From Burkholderia seminalis DSM 23518 (GTDB taxonomy: Bacteria > Pseudomonadota > Gammaproteobacteria > Burkholderiales > Burkholderiaceae): 64,000 bases of DNA. This document shows positions 19,011-28,991 of this stretch, piece by piece. A program made the translations under genes and the position numbers. Each line of letters starts with the position of its first letter. Within the stretch, counting starts at the first letter, position 1. The stretch spans positions 372,001-436,000 of the forward strand of contig NZ_CADFDK010000005.1 in assembly GCF_902832885.1 (NCBI RefSeq), read 5' to 3'. The notes below the pieces were generated by a model, which saw only the letters and a program-made list of their open reading frames with translations, did not search any database and was not told the DNA's origin.

Positions 19011-19049
19011 AGCAAAAAGAGACGGAAGAAGCGTGGCCTCTTCCGTCTC
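19011..19049 (-). terminator. Partial terminator between gltI and gltJKL
   Basis: GAGACGGAAGA (19019-19029) and TCTTCCGTCTC (19039-19049) form a perfect 11-bp stem. On the minus strand it is followed directly by T5. It lies in the 84-bp gltI-gltJ gap, so some transcripts should stop after gltI. Confidence 0.85.
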
Positions 19050-19082
19050 ATTAGCGTCATTTCTGCATCAACGGCCGTGTGG

Positions 19083-19976
19083 TCAGTCGAGTGCCTTGTC
19101 GTTCGGGTTCGCGTACAGCTTCTTCATCGAATCGGACAACGGGAAGTTCAGGTTCAGCCCCTTCGGCGGGATCGGATTCTCGAACCACTTCGCGTAGATC
19201 TTCGCGGCTTCGCCCGACTTCTCGACTTGCGAGATCGCGTCGTCGACGACCTTCTTGAAGTCGGCATCGCCCTTGCGCATCATGCAGCCGTAGGCTTCTT
19301 CCGATTGCGGCGTGCCGACGATCACCCACTCGCCCGGCTGCTTCGCCTTCGCGCGCTCGCCCGCGAGCAACGCGTCATCCATCATGAACGCGACCGCGCG
19401 GCCCGATTCCAGCGTGTTGAAGGAATCGCCATGATCCTTCGCGCTGATGATGTTCATGCCCAGCTGCTTGTCGTTGTTCATCTTGCGCAGCAGGCGCTCC
19501 GACGTCGTGCCGGCGGTCGTCACGACCGTCTTGCCCTTCAGGTCGGCGAAATCCTTGACGCCCGAATCCTTCTTCGTCATCAGGCGCGTGCCGATCACGA
19601 AGATCGTGTCGGAGAACGCAGCCTGCTGCTGGCGCTCGGTGTTGTTGGTCGTCGAGCCGCACTCGATGTCGACCGTGCCGTTCTGCACGAGCGGAATGCG
19701 GTTCTGCGACGTGACGGGGATGTTCTTCACCTGCAGGTTCGGCAGGTTCAGCTTCTTCTTCACCGCGTCCACGATCTTCATCTGGAATTCGCGCGAATAG
19801 CCGACCACCTGCTGGTTCTGGTCGTAATAGGAGAACGGAATCGACGATTCGCGGTGGCCCAGCGCGATCACGCCCGTGTCCTTGATCTTCTTCAGCGTGC
19901 CCGTCTCCTGAGCATGCGCGCCGCTTGCGAACGCGCAAAGCGCCGCGACCATCAGGACTGCCTTGTGGTATTTCAT
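19083..19976 (-). CDS. gltI: Periplasmic glutamate/aspartate-binding protein GltI
   Basis: A 297-residue family 3 solute-binding protein. A signal peptide (KYHKAVLMVAALCAFASGAHA) ends at about residue 23. The mature protein follows E. coli GltI closely: GVIALGHRESSIPFSYYD, TSQNRIPLVQNGTVDIECGS, AFSDTIFVIGTRL, SAKDHGDSFNTLESGRAV and AYGCMMRKGDADF. It captures glutamate/aspartate in the periplasm for GltJKL. The ATG at 19976 is chosen because AAGGAG lies 9 bp upstream; the in-frame ATG at 19985 abuts that Shine-Dalgarno and cannot use it. Confidence 0.94.
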   Translation of the reverse strand: MKYHKAVLMVAALCAFASGAHAQETGTLKKIKDTGVIALGHRESSIPFSYYDQNQQVVGYSREFQMKIVDAVKKKLNLPNLQVKNIPVTSQNRIPLVQNGTVDIECGSTTNNTERQQQAAFSDTIFVIGTRLMTKKDSGVKDFADLKGKTVVTTAGTTSERLLRKMNNDKQLGMNIISAKDHGDSFNTLESGRAVAFMMDDALLAGERAKAKQPGEWVIVGTPQSEEAYGCMMRKGDADFKKVVDDAISQVEKSGEAAKIYAKWFENPIPPKGLNLNFPLSDSMKKLYANPNDKALD

Positions 19977-20194
19977 TTTGGTCATCTCCTTGGCTAAAAC
20001 CCGCGCCAGTGTATCAAAGTAATATTTTTGAAAGTACTGGTTGTTTACCGCACTACGAATCGCCCTGCACGAAGCCTTCCTCCCGGCTCCTGGCGCCCGA
20101 ATGCGCGCGCGGGCGAGGCCGGATCCGGCATCGCCCGCGAGGGTTCATTTCCGCAATCGGGGGGATTGCGTCATGAATGGATCATAGTCAACGA

Positions 20195-21481
20195 TCAGGG
20201 GTAGAGGCCACGCATTTCGCGCGCCATCAGGATGCGCTTGCACGCGACGATGAACGCCGCCGTACGCACCGTCACCTTGTGCTCTTCCGCGACCGCCCAC
20301 ACGCCGGCGAACGCTTCGCGCATCACGCGCTCGAGGCGGTGGTTGATCTCGTCTTCCGTCCAGAAGAAGCTCGAGAAATCCTGCACCCATTCGAAGTACG
20401 AGACGGTCACGCCACCGGCGTTCGCGATCACGTCGGGGATCACGAGCACGCCGTTCGCGCTCAGGATGTCGTCCGCCGCCGTCGTCGTCGGGCCGTTCGC
20501 GCCTTCGACGATGATCTTCGTGCGGATCTTCGCCGCGTTCTTCTCGGTGATCTGGTTTTCCAGCGCCGCCGGGATCAGGATGTCGGTCTCGACCGTCCAG
20601 AACTCGTCGTTCGGCATCGGCTCGGCGCCTTCGAAGCCCGCGACGCCGCCCGTGCGTGCGACGTGGTCGAGCAGCTTGTTCGAATCGAGGCCGGCCGGCT
20701 GGTAGATCGTGCCCGTGTGATCCTGCACCGCGATCACCTTCGAGCCGGCTTCCTGGAACAGCTTCGCCGCGATGCCGCCGACGTTGCCGAAGCCCTGCAC
20801 CGCGATGCGCGCGCCTTCGATTTCCAGCCCCTTCTTCTTCGCCGCTTCCGAGCCGACGACGAACACGCCGCGGCCCGTCGCTTCCTTGCGACCGAGCGAA
20901 CCGCCGAGCGCGATCGGCTTGCCGGTCACGACGCCGGTCGACGTCTGGCCCTGGTTCATCGAGTACGTGTCCATCATCCACGCCATCACCTGTTCGTTGG
21001 TGTTGACGTCCGGCGCCGGAATGTCGGTGTTCGGCCCGATGATGATGCCGATTTCGCTGGTGTAGCGGCGCGTCACGCGCTCGAGCTCACCCCGCGACAG
21101 CTTGCGCGGGTCCACGCGGATGCCGCCCTTCGCACCGCCGTACGGCACGTTCACGGCCGCGTTCTTCACCGACATCCATGCGGACAGCGCCATCACTTCC
21201 GACAGCGTCACGTCCTGGTGGTAGCGCACGCCGCCCTTGCCCGGGCCGCGCGACACGTTGTGCTGCACGCGATAGCCTTCGAAGTGCGCGACGGTGCCGT
21301 TATCGAGCTCGATGGGGCAATCGACGATCAGGATGCGCTTCGGACGCTTCAGCGTTTCGAGCCAGCGCGACAGCGAACCGAGGTACGGCGCGACGCGATC
21401 GACCTGCTGAAGGTAGTTGCCCCACGGGCCGAGATCGTCGGCGTGCAGGTAGGACGGGATGGACTGCTGTTGCGAAGACAT
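20195..21481 (-). CDS. gdhA: Glutamate dehydrogenase
   Basis: A 428-residue Glu/Leu/Phe/Val dehydrogenase catalysing glutamate to 2-oxoglutarate plus ammonia. The catalytic lysine lies in [14 protein letters not shown], and a second conserved stretch is [11 protein letters not shown]. The Rossmann dinucleotide site is [17 protein letters not shown]. Cofactor choice (NAD or NADP) is not certain from sequence; the length and [18 protein letters not shown] fit the NAD-linked hexameric type common in Burkholderia. ATG 21481 has GGAGC 5 bp upstream. It lies 218 bp upstream of gltI on the same strand, so uptake and use of glutamate are adjacent. Confidence 0.94.
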   Translation of the reverse strand: MSSQQQSIPSYLHADDLGPWGNYLQQVDRVAPYLGSLSRWLETLKRPKRILIVDCPIELDNGTVAHFEGYRVQHNVSRGPGKGGVRYHQDVTLSEVMALSAWMSVKNAAVNVPYGGAKGGIRVDPRKLSRGELERVTRRYTSEIGIIIGPNTDIPAPDVNTNEQVMAWMMDTYSMNQGQTSTGVVTGKPIALGGSLGRKEATGRGVFVVGSEAAKKKGLEIEGARIAVQGFGNVGGIAAKLFQEAGSKVIAVQDHTGTIYQPAGLDSNKLLDHVARTGGVAGFEGAEPMPNDEFWTVETDILIPAALENQITEKNAAKIRTKIIVEGANGPTTTAADDILSANGVLVIPDVIANAGGVTVSYFEWVQDFSSFFWTEDEINHRLERVMREAFAGVWAVAEEHKVTVRTAAFIVACKRILMAREMRGLYP

Positions 21482-21749
21482 GGAAGCTCCAACGTTCAAC
21501 GGATTGCGCACATTGTCGAAAAACCCGTTTTTTTTATCCAATGCCGTTTGCTTATTCGATTATGCGTTTCTTGCATGATCGCGATTTTTCGCAAATCCGC
21601 GGTCGATTTGCGCAAGAACGCCCGCGATCGGCCGTGCATCGCGCCGGCGAAAAAATCGGCTGGCTTGCGCGCGGGCCGGCCGCCGGACAGCCGCCCGACA
21701 GGCACCGCAAGGGCGCCGTCAGCCGGCCGCGACCGACCGGCGGCGGTCG

Positions 21750-21769
21750 ATTAACCGCCGGCGGTTAAT
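21750..21769. repeat. 20-bp perfect palindrome across the LysR stop codon
   Basis: ATTAACCGCC followed immediately by its reverse complement, with no loop. It includes the TAA stop of the minus-strand LysR gene, and a related CCGGCGGCGG lies just beside it. The absence of a loop argues against a normal terminator. Confidence 0.7.
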
Positions 21770-22718
21770 TCGGGGTGTCGCGCAGCTCGTCGCGCACGAC
21801 CTCCCACAGCGCGCGCACGAGTTTCTGGCGCGGATCGTCGCCCTGCAGCGCGAGCTTGTCGCAGTACAGCCGGATCTCCATCGTCAGCGTGAACGGATGC
21901 GCGCCGCCGCGCGCCGACCGGTCGAGCCGGATCAGCCGGCCGCCCGCGACCGAATCCTCGACCGCGCTGTGCGGCAGGAACGCGACGCCGTGGCCCGCGA
22001 GCGCCATCGCCTTCAGCCCTTCGGCCATGTCGGTCTCGTAGACGCGGTCGAGGAACAGCCGGGTCGGCGCGTTCGCGATGATGACCTCGGTCATCCGGCC
22101 GAGATACGCGTTCGGCGTATACGACAGGTACGGCACGCGCGCGTCGGCCGCGCCCGGCAGCGTATGGCGCGGCCGGCCGGCGCGGCCGGGCGCCGAGAAC
22201 GGGCTGATCGGCTCGCTACCGAGGATCAGCATGTCGTAGCGCGCCGGGTCGAGCGCGACCGGATGGCTCGGGTGGTGGTAGCCCATCACGAGATCGCAGC
22301 CGCCCTCGACGAGCGACAGCACCGCGTCGTGCACGTTCAGCGCGCGCAGCCGCGTGTGGACCTGGCCCATCTTCGCCTCGATCCGCTGCAGCCAGCGCGG
22401 AAAATACGTGAGCGACAGCGTGTGCGGCACCGCGAACTCGATCGTCGGCACCGGCGCGCCGACGTGGCCGCGCAGCAGCGTGCGCGCCTCGTGCGCCTGC
22501 GACAGCATCGTCAGCGCCTGCTCGTAGAAGATCTGCCCGGCCTGCGTGAGCCGCGTCGGATAAACCGAACGATCGATCAGTTCGGTCGCGAGCCACGCCT
22601 CCAGCGCCTGGATCCGCCGCGAGAACGCCGGCTGCGACACGTGCCGCAGTTCGGCGGACCGGCTAAAGCTGCGCGTTTCCGCGAGCGAAACGAAGTCTTC
22701 GAGCCATTTCAGTTCCAT
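21765..22718 (-). CDS. LysR-type regulator, HypT-like
   Basis: A 317-residue LysR-type regulator. The N-terminal winged helix-turn-helix reads ELKWLEDFVSLAETRSFSRS then VSQPAFSRRIQALEAWL. The effector domain contains FAVPHTLSLTYFPRWL, VEGGCDLVMGYHH and SYTPNAYLGRMTEVII, which resemble the E. coli hypochlorite sensor HypT (SRNVSQPAFSRRIRALE, AAAHSLSLGLLP, SRNSYMGRL). HypT senses HOCl through methionine oxidation; whether this one does is unknown. It lies between gdhA and purB with no obvious target; 270 bp separate it from divergent purB. Confidence 0.82.
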   Translation of the reverse strand: MELKWLEDFVSLAETRSFSRSAELRHVSQPAFSRRIQALEAWLATELIDRSVYPTRLTQAGQIFYEQALTMLSQAHEARTLLRGHVGAPVPTIEFAVPHTLSLTYFPRWLQRIEAKMGQVHTRLRALNVHDAVLSLVEGGCDLVMGYHHPSHPVALDPARYDMLILGSEPISPFSAPGRAGRPRHTLPGAADARVPYLSYTPNAYLGRMTEVIIANAPTRLFLDRVYETDMAEGLKAMALAGHGVAFLPHSAVEDSVAGGRLIRLDRSARGGAHPFTLTMEIRLYCDKLALQGDDPRQKLVRALWEVVRDELRDTPN

Positions 22719-22934
22719 GCAGGCGGGGCGCGGCGGGCGGCGGTCGGGAAGAAGCCTGCATTCTACCGGCGGGCAGCCCCGGTCGGCGGCGGCGGCGCGG
22801 ACACGCGCAAGCGGCCCTTTCTGGCACCGGCCCGCCGTCACGCGCCCGCCGTCCCGCACTGGTCGCCCGCACTGGTCGCCCGCGCCGGTAGCGGCCGGAC
22901 CGGTTCGGCCGGGATCGCCCCGCGCCAATGGTAA

Positions 22935-24377
<1,443 letters not shown>

Positions 24378-24395
24378 GCACCGCCGTCCCCGGAC

Positions 24396-24435
24396 GAAAA
24401 AAAGCCCGATGCGAGCGATTCGCATCGGGCTTTTT
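24396..24435. terminator. Bidirectional terminator, purB / FAD oxidoreductase
   Basis: GCCCGATGCGA (24404-24414) pairs with TCGCATCGGGC (24420-24430), flanked by A7 on the left and T5 on the right. Confidence 0.92.
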
Positions 24436-24470
24436 CATTGACGGCGCGCGGCAGCCTGAACACCGGACCA

Positions 24471-25895
24471 TCAGAACGAGATCATCCGCCCCGGGTTCAG
24501 CGCGCTCATCACGCTCATCGCGGCCTTCGCGGCGGGAATCGCGATCGGCGACAACTGCCGGCCAAGCGGAATCGCGCGGTGATCGATGCCCGTGAGCATC
24601 GAGAAATCGTCGTTGCGGCCGACGAAATCGTCGCAGATCGCCTTGCCGATCCGCACCGTCTGCGCGACGCCGTGGCCGCTCCAGCCCTGCACCATGTACA
24701 TCGGCACGCGGGCGTCGGTCTTGCGGCTGTCGGTGGCGCCGTTCAGCGTGAAGTCGCTGACGCCGCTCCAGCAGTAGTCGAGCGCGATGCGGCCGTCGGT
24801 CTGCGGAAACACCGTGTTCAGCCGCGTCAGCAGATACGCGTTGACGTCGGGCTGCGCCCAGCAGGTGCCGGTGCCCTGCCCGCCGAACAGCAGGCGGTTG
24901 CCGCGCACCGGCCGGTAGTAGTCGATCTGGAACTGCGTGTCGTACACGGGCATGCCGGCCGGCATCAGCGTCGCGACATCGACGTCGAGCGGCGCCGTCA
25001 CGCTCACGTAGGTAAAGAACGGCACCGTGGTTGCCGCGCCGTCGTCCAGCAGCCGGAACGTCGTGTTGTGCAGCGCGAGCACGACGCCCTTGCGCGCGGT
25101 GATCGTGCCGCCCGGCGTCGTCGCGACGACGCCCGCGGGCGTCTCGTCGAGTTCGAGCACCTCGGTGCCCTCGAACAGCGCGCCGCCGTTCAGCCGGAAG
25201 CCGTGCACGAGGCCGCGCACCAGCGCGAGCGGATGGATCTGGCCGCCGATCGCATCGATCGCCGCGCCGTGATACAGCCCCGAGCGGACGTATTCGTCGT
25301 GCAGCTGATGGCGGCCGACGAGCGTCACGCCCGCGTCGCCGAGATGACGGCGCGCATCCGCGCCGTCGAGCAGCGCGCTCATGTGGCCCGGGTGAACGGC
25401 CGCCGTGACGTGGCCGCGCTTGCGGTCGAGGTCGAGCGCGTAGCGCGCGCCGATCGCATCGATCAGGTCCATCGACTCGGCCGACGCGAAGCGCCACAGC
25501 CGCTTCGCGTCGTCGTGCGACAGATGGTCGATCATGTCGGCCGCCTCCCAGCGCGCGAGGCCGGGCGTCAGCTGGCCGCCGTTGCGGCCGGACGCGGCCG
25601 AACCGACGTGGTGCTTGTCGACGAGGATCGTGTCGACGCCCGCTTCCGCGAGATGCAGCGCGGCCGATGCGCCGAGCAGCCCCGCGCCGATCACGAGCAC
25701 GTCGCACACCGCATCGTGCGTGAGCGGCGCGCCGTTCGCATGACGCGACAGCGACGCCTCATACCAGTTGGCCGGGCGCTCGCCGTCGTAGCGAGCCGGG
25801 TCGCACCAGTTCCAGTTGTCTTTTTCGATGTTCAGTTGCGTTTGCTCGAAACGCGATTCGCCCTGGATCAGGGGTCGTTGGTGGTTGGACGTCAT
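24471..25895 (-). CDS. FAD-dependent oxidoreductase (DAO family, PuuB-like)
   Basis: A 474-residue D-amino-acid-oxidase-fold flavoprotein. The dinucleotide motif VLVIGAGLLGASAALHLAEAG ending in VDK lies near residues 65-90, with SGRNGGQLTPGL just after. The C-terminal FAD-closing segment GWSGHGVAQTVRIGKAICDD is typical. The N-terminal NWYEASL resembles the gamma-glutamylputrescine oxidase PuuB family, which favours an amine substrate such as gamma-glutamylputrescine or a secondary amine. No other puu genes are adjacent. It is divergent from a TetR regulator, and two operator-like palindromes lie between them, so repression by that TetR is likely. Confidence 0.82.
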   Translation of the reverse strand: MTSNHQRPLIQGESRFEQTQLNIEKDNWNWCDPARYDGERPANWYEASLSRHANGAPLTHDAVCDVLVIGAGLLGASAALHLAEAGVDTILVDKHHVGSAASGRNGGQLTPGLARWEAADMIDHLSHDDAKRLWRFASAESMDLIDAIGARYALDLDRKRGHVTAAVHPGHMSALLDGADARRHLGDAGVTLVGRHQLHDEYVRSGLYHGAAIDAIGGQIHPLALVRGLVHGFRLNGGALFEGTEVLELDETPAGVVATTPGGTITARKGVVLALHNTTFRLLDDGAATTVPFFTYVSVTAPLDVDVATLMPAGMPVYDTQFQIDYYRPVRGNRLLFGGQGTGTCWAQPDVNAYLLTRLNTVFPQTDGRIALDYCWSGVSDFTLNGATDSRKTDARVPMYMVQGWSGHGVAQTVRIGKAICDDFVGRNDDFSMLTGIDHRAIPLGRQLSPIAIPAAKAAMSVMSALNPGRMISF

Positions 25896-26082
25896 GATTG
25901 CACTTGCATGGTCTTGGGCCGCCTGTCGAATAGCCTTCTGGCTTCGCGGGTGGGGCAGCCGGTTCCACATGGGTGTCAACGAGAAGAGGGGGCGCGATGG
26001 CCCGTGTTGACGGCGGGCACGCTCGTGCCGCCTGGATCCCGGACTGTGCGAAAGCACGTCTTGAAAGGTGCCGGGACACCCA

Positions 26083-26119
26083 ATTTCTACACCGCAGAAA
26101 TAATTCTACAGTGTAGAAT
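26083..26119. promoter_or_regulatory. Two TetR-type operator palindromes
   Basis: Site 1 (26083-26101) has ATTTCT/AGAAAT arms, and site 2 (26103-26119) is ATTCTACA-G-TGTAGAAT, symmetric except for the centre base. Both contain the half-site TTCTACA. They are tandem in the 277-bp spacer between the FAD oxidoreductase and tetR genes, 54-90 bp before the tetR ATG. Confidence 0.75.
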
Positions 26120-26172
26120 AAGCTTTCGTCAAGTTTACGGCCGGTCCCACACCGGCGTGCCCGCCCGCCTCG

Positions 26173-26820
26173 ATGAAGGACAAACCCGCCCAAGGCCCGC
26201 GCGGCCTCGACAAGGACGCGATCGTCGCGGCCGCCCTCGCGCTGCTCGAAGACGTCGGAGAAGCCGCATTCAGCGTGCGCAAGCTCGCGCAGTCGGTCGG
26301 CTGCGACCCGATGAGCGTGCTGTATCACTTCAAGTCGAAGGAAGGCCTGAACCGCGCGATCGCGAACGCGCTGTCGCGCTCGCTCGTGCCGGTCGACCTG
26401 TCGCTGCCGTGGCGCGAGCGGCTGCGCGACCTCGCGCGCCAGTACCGCGCGCTCGCGCTGCGCTACCCTGCCGCGTTCGCGCTGCTGCAGCGGCACATGA
26501 GCACGGGGCCGGCCGACCTCGCACACATCGAGGCCGTGCATCGCGCGCTGACCGACGCCGGCATCCCGCGCGCGGCGCTGCCGGCGGTGTGTGTCGGCTG
26601 GTACGCGAGCGTGATCGGGCTCGCTGCCGCCGAAGCCGGCGGCCTCACGCGTGCGGCCAACGACGTCGAACTCGCGGAGATGAACGCGCTGTCCGACGCC
26701 GAGCATCCGCTCGTCAGGTCGGCCGCCCCGCTCTATGCGCAGCTGGACCCGGCCGTCGTGCACGACACGATGCTCGACGTGCTGCTCGACGGCATCGCGC
26801 GGCGCGCGCACGCGGCCTGA
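26173..26820 (+). CDS. TetR family regulator
   Basis: A 215-residue TetR-type repressor. The N-terminal DNA-binding domain reads LDKDAIVAAALALLEDVGEAAFSVRKLAQSVGCDPMSVLYHFKSKEGL (about residues 12-58), where SVGCDPMSVLYHFKSK is the recognition helix region. The C-terminal part (AFALLQRHM, HIEAVHRALTDAGI) resembles the TetR_C ligand domain seen in Tet-like repressors. Its likely targets are itself and the divergent FAD oxidoreductase gene. The inducer is unknown; an amine or polyamine would suit the neighbour. A strong terminator follows. Confidence 0.88.
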   Translation: MKDKPAQGPRGLDKDAIVAAALALLEDVGEAAFSVRKLAQSVGCDPMSVLYHFKSKEGLNRAIANALSRSLVPVDLSLPWRERLRDLARQYRALALRYPAAFALLQRHMSTGPADLAHIEAVHRALTDAGIPRAALPAVCVGWYASVIGLAAAEAGGLTRAANDVELAEMNALSDAEHPLVRSAAPLYAQLDPAVVHDTMLDVLLDGIARRAHAA

Positions 26821-26838
26821 CCGGCCGGCTTCGCGCCA

Positions 26839-26872
26839 ACGCAAAAGGCGCCCCGAAGGGCGCCTTTTGCGT
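26839..26872. terminator. Hairpin terminator, tetR / gntK
   Basis: A perfect 15-bp stem (26839-26853 with 26858-26872) closes a CGAA tetraloop and contains AAAA/TTTT inside the stem. It lies between two convergent genes. Confidence 0.8.
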
Positions 26873-26893
26873 GACGATTGCCGCGAACCGCGC

Positions 26894-27397
26894 TCAATGC
26901 TGCTGCGCGGTACCGATCTTCAGCATGACCTGATCGACGATCCGTTCGGGCGTCAGCTCGATGCTGACCTCGATCGCTTCGTCCGGGCCCGGCTCCTCGA
27001 GCGTATCGAGCTGGCTCTTCAGCAGCGACGGATCGAAGAAATGGCCGGTGCGGCTCTTCAGGCGCTCCTGCAACACCTCGAACGACCCCTTCAGATACAC
27101 GAACCGCACATCGGTGTCGGTGCCGCGCAGCACGTCGCGGTACGACCGCTTCAGCGACGAGCACGTGAACACGGCCGTTTCGCCGGCACGCTGCTTTTCC
27201 TCGATGGCCGCGCGGATCGTGCGCAGCCACGGCCAGCGGTCGTCGTCGGTCAGCGGAATGCCGTTATGCATCTTTTCCTTGTTCGCCGCGCTGTGAAACG
27301 CGTCGCCGTCGGTATAGCTGCACGACAGGCGTTCCGCCAGCATTTCGCCGATCAGCGACTTGCCTGCGCCCGATACGCCCATTGCGATCAGAATCAT
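26894..27397 (-). CDS. gntK: Gluconokinase
   Basis: A 167-residue P-loop kinase converting gluconate to 6-phosphogluconate. Walker A is GVSGAGKS (residues 7-14), and the gluconokinase blocks YTDGDAFHSAANKEKMHNGIPLTDDDRWPWL and FTCSSLKRSYRDVLR follow. It starts 14 bp after gntP on the same strand, so the two form an uptake-and-phosphorylation unit feeding the Entner-Doudoroff genes just upstream. Confidence 0.95.
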   Translation of the reverse strand: MILIAMGVSGAGKSLIGEMLAERLSCSYTDGDAFHSAANKEKMHNGIPLTDDDRWPWLRTIRAAIEEKQRAGETAVFTCSSLKRSYRDVLRGTDTDVRFVYLKGSFEVLQERLKSRTGHFFDPSLLKSQLDTLEEPGPDEAIEVSIELTPERIVDQVMLKIGTAQQH

Positions 27398-27410
27398 TGA
27401 CTACCCCTTG

Positions 27411-28772
27411 TTACAAAACCATGCTCAGCAGCAGCGTGAAGCCCAGACCAAGCACTGAAATGATGGTTTCGAGCAACGACCAGGTCTTGAACGTCTGACC
27501 GACCGTCATCCCGAAGTATTCCTTGATCAGCCAGAAGCCGCCATCGTTCACGTGCGAGAAGATCAGCGAGCCCGAACCGGTGGCCAGCACCAGCAGCTCC
27601 GGGCTGACCGTCGTGCCGGCCGCCGCCGCGATCGGCGCGACGATGCCGCAGGCCGTCGTCATCGCGACCGTCGCCGAGCCGGTCGCGAGACGCATCAGCG
27701 CCGCGACGAACCAGCCGAGCAGCAGCGGCGACAGATGCGCGTGCTTCGCGGTCTCGACGATCTGCTGCGAGATCCCGCTGTCGCGCAGGACACCGCCGAA
27801 GCCGCCACCCGCGCCGACGATCAGCGTGATCCCGGCGATCGGCGCCAGACACTCGCTGCAGAACTTCTGGATCTGGTCGCGGTTGAAGCCCTGCAGCTTG
27901 CCGAACGTGAAGAAGCTCACGAGCACGGCGATCAGCAGCGCGACGTCCGAGTTGCCGGCGAAGCGCAGCAGGTTGTTCGGCAGCGACTTCGGCGTGAACA
28001 GCAGGTCGGCCCAGCTGCCGACGAGCATCAGCACGACGGGCAGCAGGATCGTGAACAGCGTGATGCCGAAGCTCGGCAGTTCGCGCGTGCGGCCGTCCGT
28101 GCGCGAATCGACGAATTGCGACGCGAGCGGGTTGTTGTCCGGCAGCTTCACGAACTTCGAGATCGTCAGCGCGAACAGCGGGCCCGCGATGATCGCGGTC
28201 GGCACGCCGACGAGCAGGCCGAACGCGATCGTCTTGCCGATATCGGCGCCGTATTGCTGGACAGCCAGCAGCGCGGCCGGGTGCGGCGGGATCAGCCCGT
28301 GCACGACCGACAGGCCGGCCACCATCGGCAGGCCGACGACGAGCAGCGACTTGCCGGTGCGCTTCGCGACGTTGAACGCGATCGGGATCAGCAGCACGAA
28401 GCCGACTTCGAAGAACACCGGCAGGCCGACGATGATCGCGACGAACATCATCGCCCAGTGGATGTTCTTTTCACCGAACCAGTCGATCAGCGTGGTCGCG
28501 ATCCGTTCGGCGCCGCCCGATTCGGCCATCATCTTGCCGAGCATCGTGCCGAGGCCGACGACGATCGCAATGTGACCGAGCGTGCCGCCGGTGCCCGTCT
28601 CGAACGACTTGACGATCTTGTCCATCGGCATGCCGACGACGAGACCAAGGCCGAGCGAAACGATGATCAGCACCAGGAACGGGTAGATCTTGTAGCGCGC
28701 GATCATCAGGATCAGCGCGGCAATCGCGATCAGCGTGAATACGAGCAGCATGCTGCCTTGGACAGCCCCCAT
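27411..28772 (-). CDS. gntP: Gluconate permease, GntP family
   Basis: A 453-residue polytopic membrane protein of the gluconate:H+ symporter family. It begins with two hydrophobic stretches (MLLVFTLIAIAALILMIARYKIYPFLVLIIVSLGLGLVVGMP). The family segments GGTLGHIAIVVGLGTMLGKMMAESGG and VVHGLIPPHPAALLA are plain, and GATVAMTT-type and HVNDGGFWLIKEYFG sequences lie near the C-terminus. An AGGAGGAG Shine-Dalgarno sits 6 bp before the ATG. The substrate could also be a related hexonate such as idonate or 2-ketogluconate. It is followed by gntK. Confidence 0.93.
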   Translation of the reverse strand: MGAVQGSMLLVFTLIAIAALILMIARYKIYPFLVLIIVSLGLGLVVGMPMDKIVKSFETGTGGTLGHIAIVVGLGTMLGKMMAESGGAERIATTLIDWFGEKNIHWAMMFVAIIVGLPVFFEVGFVLLIPIAFNVAKRTGKSLLVVGLPMVAGLSVVHGLIPPHPAALLAVQQYGADIGKTIAFGLLVGVPTAIIAGPLFALTISKFVKLPDNNPLASQFVDSRTDGRTRELPSFGITLFTILLPVVLMLVGSWADLLFTPKSLPNNLLRFAGNSDVALLIAVLVSFFTFGKLQGFNRDQIQKFCSECLAPIAGITLIVGAGGGFGGVLRDSGISQQIVETAKHAHLSPLLLGWFVAALMRLATGSATVAMTTACGIVAPIAAAAGTTVSPELLVLATGSGSLIFSHVNDGGFWLIKEYFGMTVGQTFKTWSLLETIISVLGLGFTLLLSMVL

Positions 28773-28920
28773 GTGGCACTCCTCCTAGAATTGTTCGAAC
28801 CGGGCGAGCTGTTGCGAGTATGCCCGGCTATGCAGGTCTCCGAAACACGGGGGGTACCCACCCCGTCAGGACGCTGAATTTTACTTATCTTTACGGCCTG
28901 CGGATAGAACCGGTTCCATC
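28773..28920. promoter_or_regulatory. gntP upstream region with two palindromes
   Basis: An imperfect 20-bp inverted repeat (ACGGGG...CCCCGT, 28847-28866) and a perfect 10-bp palindrome GAACCGGTTC (28907-28916) lie upstream of gntP. Either could be an operator for a gluconate regulator; no regulator of the GntR/LacI type is adjacent. Confidence 0.4.
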
Positions 28921-28921
28921 A

Positions 28922-28970
28922 GCAAAAACCCTCGGTAAAACAAGCACTAAGCGCTCGCTTCCGAGGGTTC
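28922..28970 (-). terminator. Terminator after eda
   Basis: AACCCTCGG (28927-28935) pairs with CCGAGGGTT (28961-28969). On the minus strand this is followed by a T-run (complement of AAAAA at 28924-28928). The loop of about 25 nt is long. Confidence 0.7.
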
Positions 28971-28991
28971 TTTCTTCATTTCATACAAGCA

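Noticed and set aside
22856-22900. Tandem ACTGGTCGCCCGC repeat before purB
   Set aside because: Only two short copies; it looks like local slippage in GC-rich DNA with no further copies nearby.
28938-28955. A Pseudomonas-type GntR operator (ACNAAGNTAGCGCT-like)
   Set aside because: The spacing does not fit the consensus I recall and the sequence is the loop of the eda terminator.
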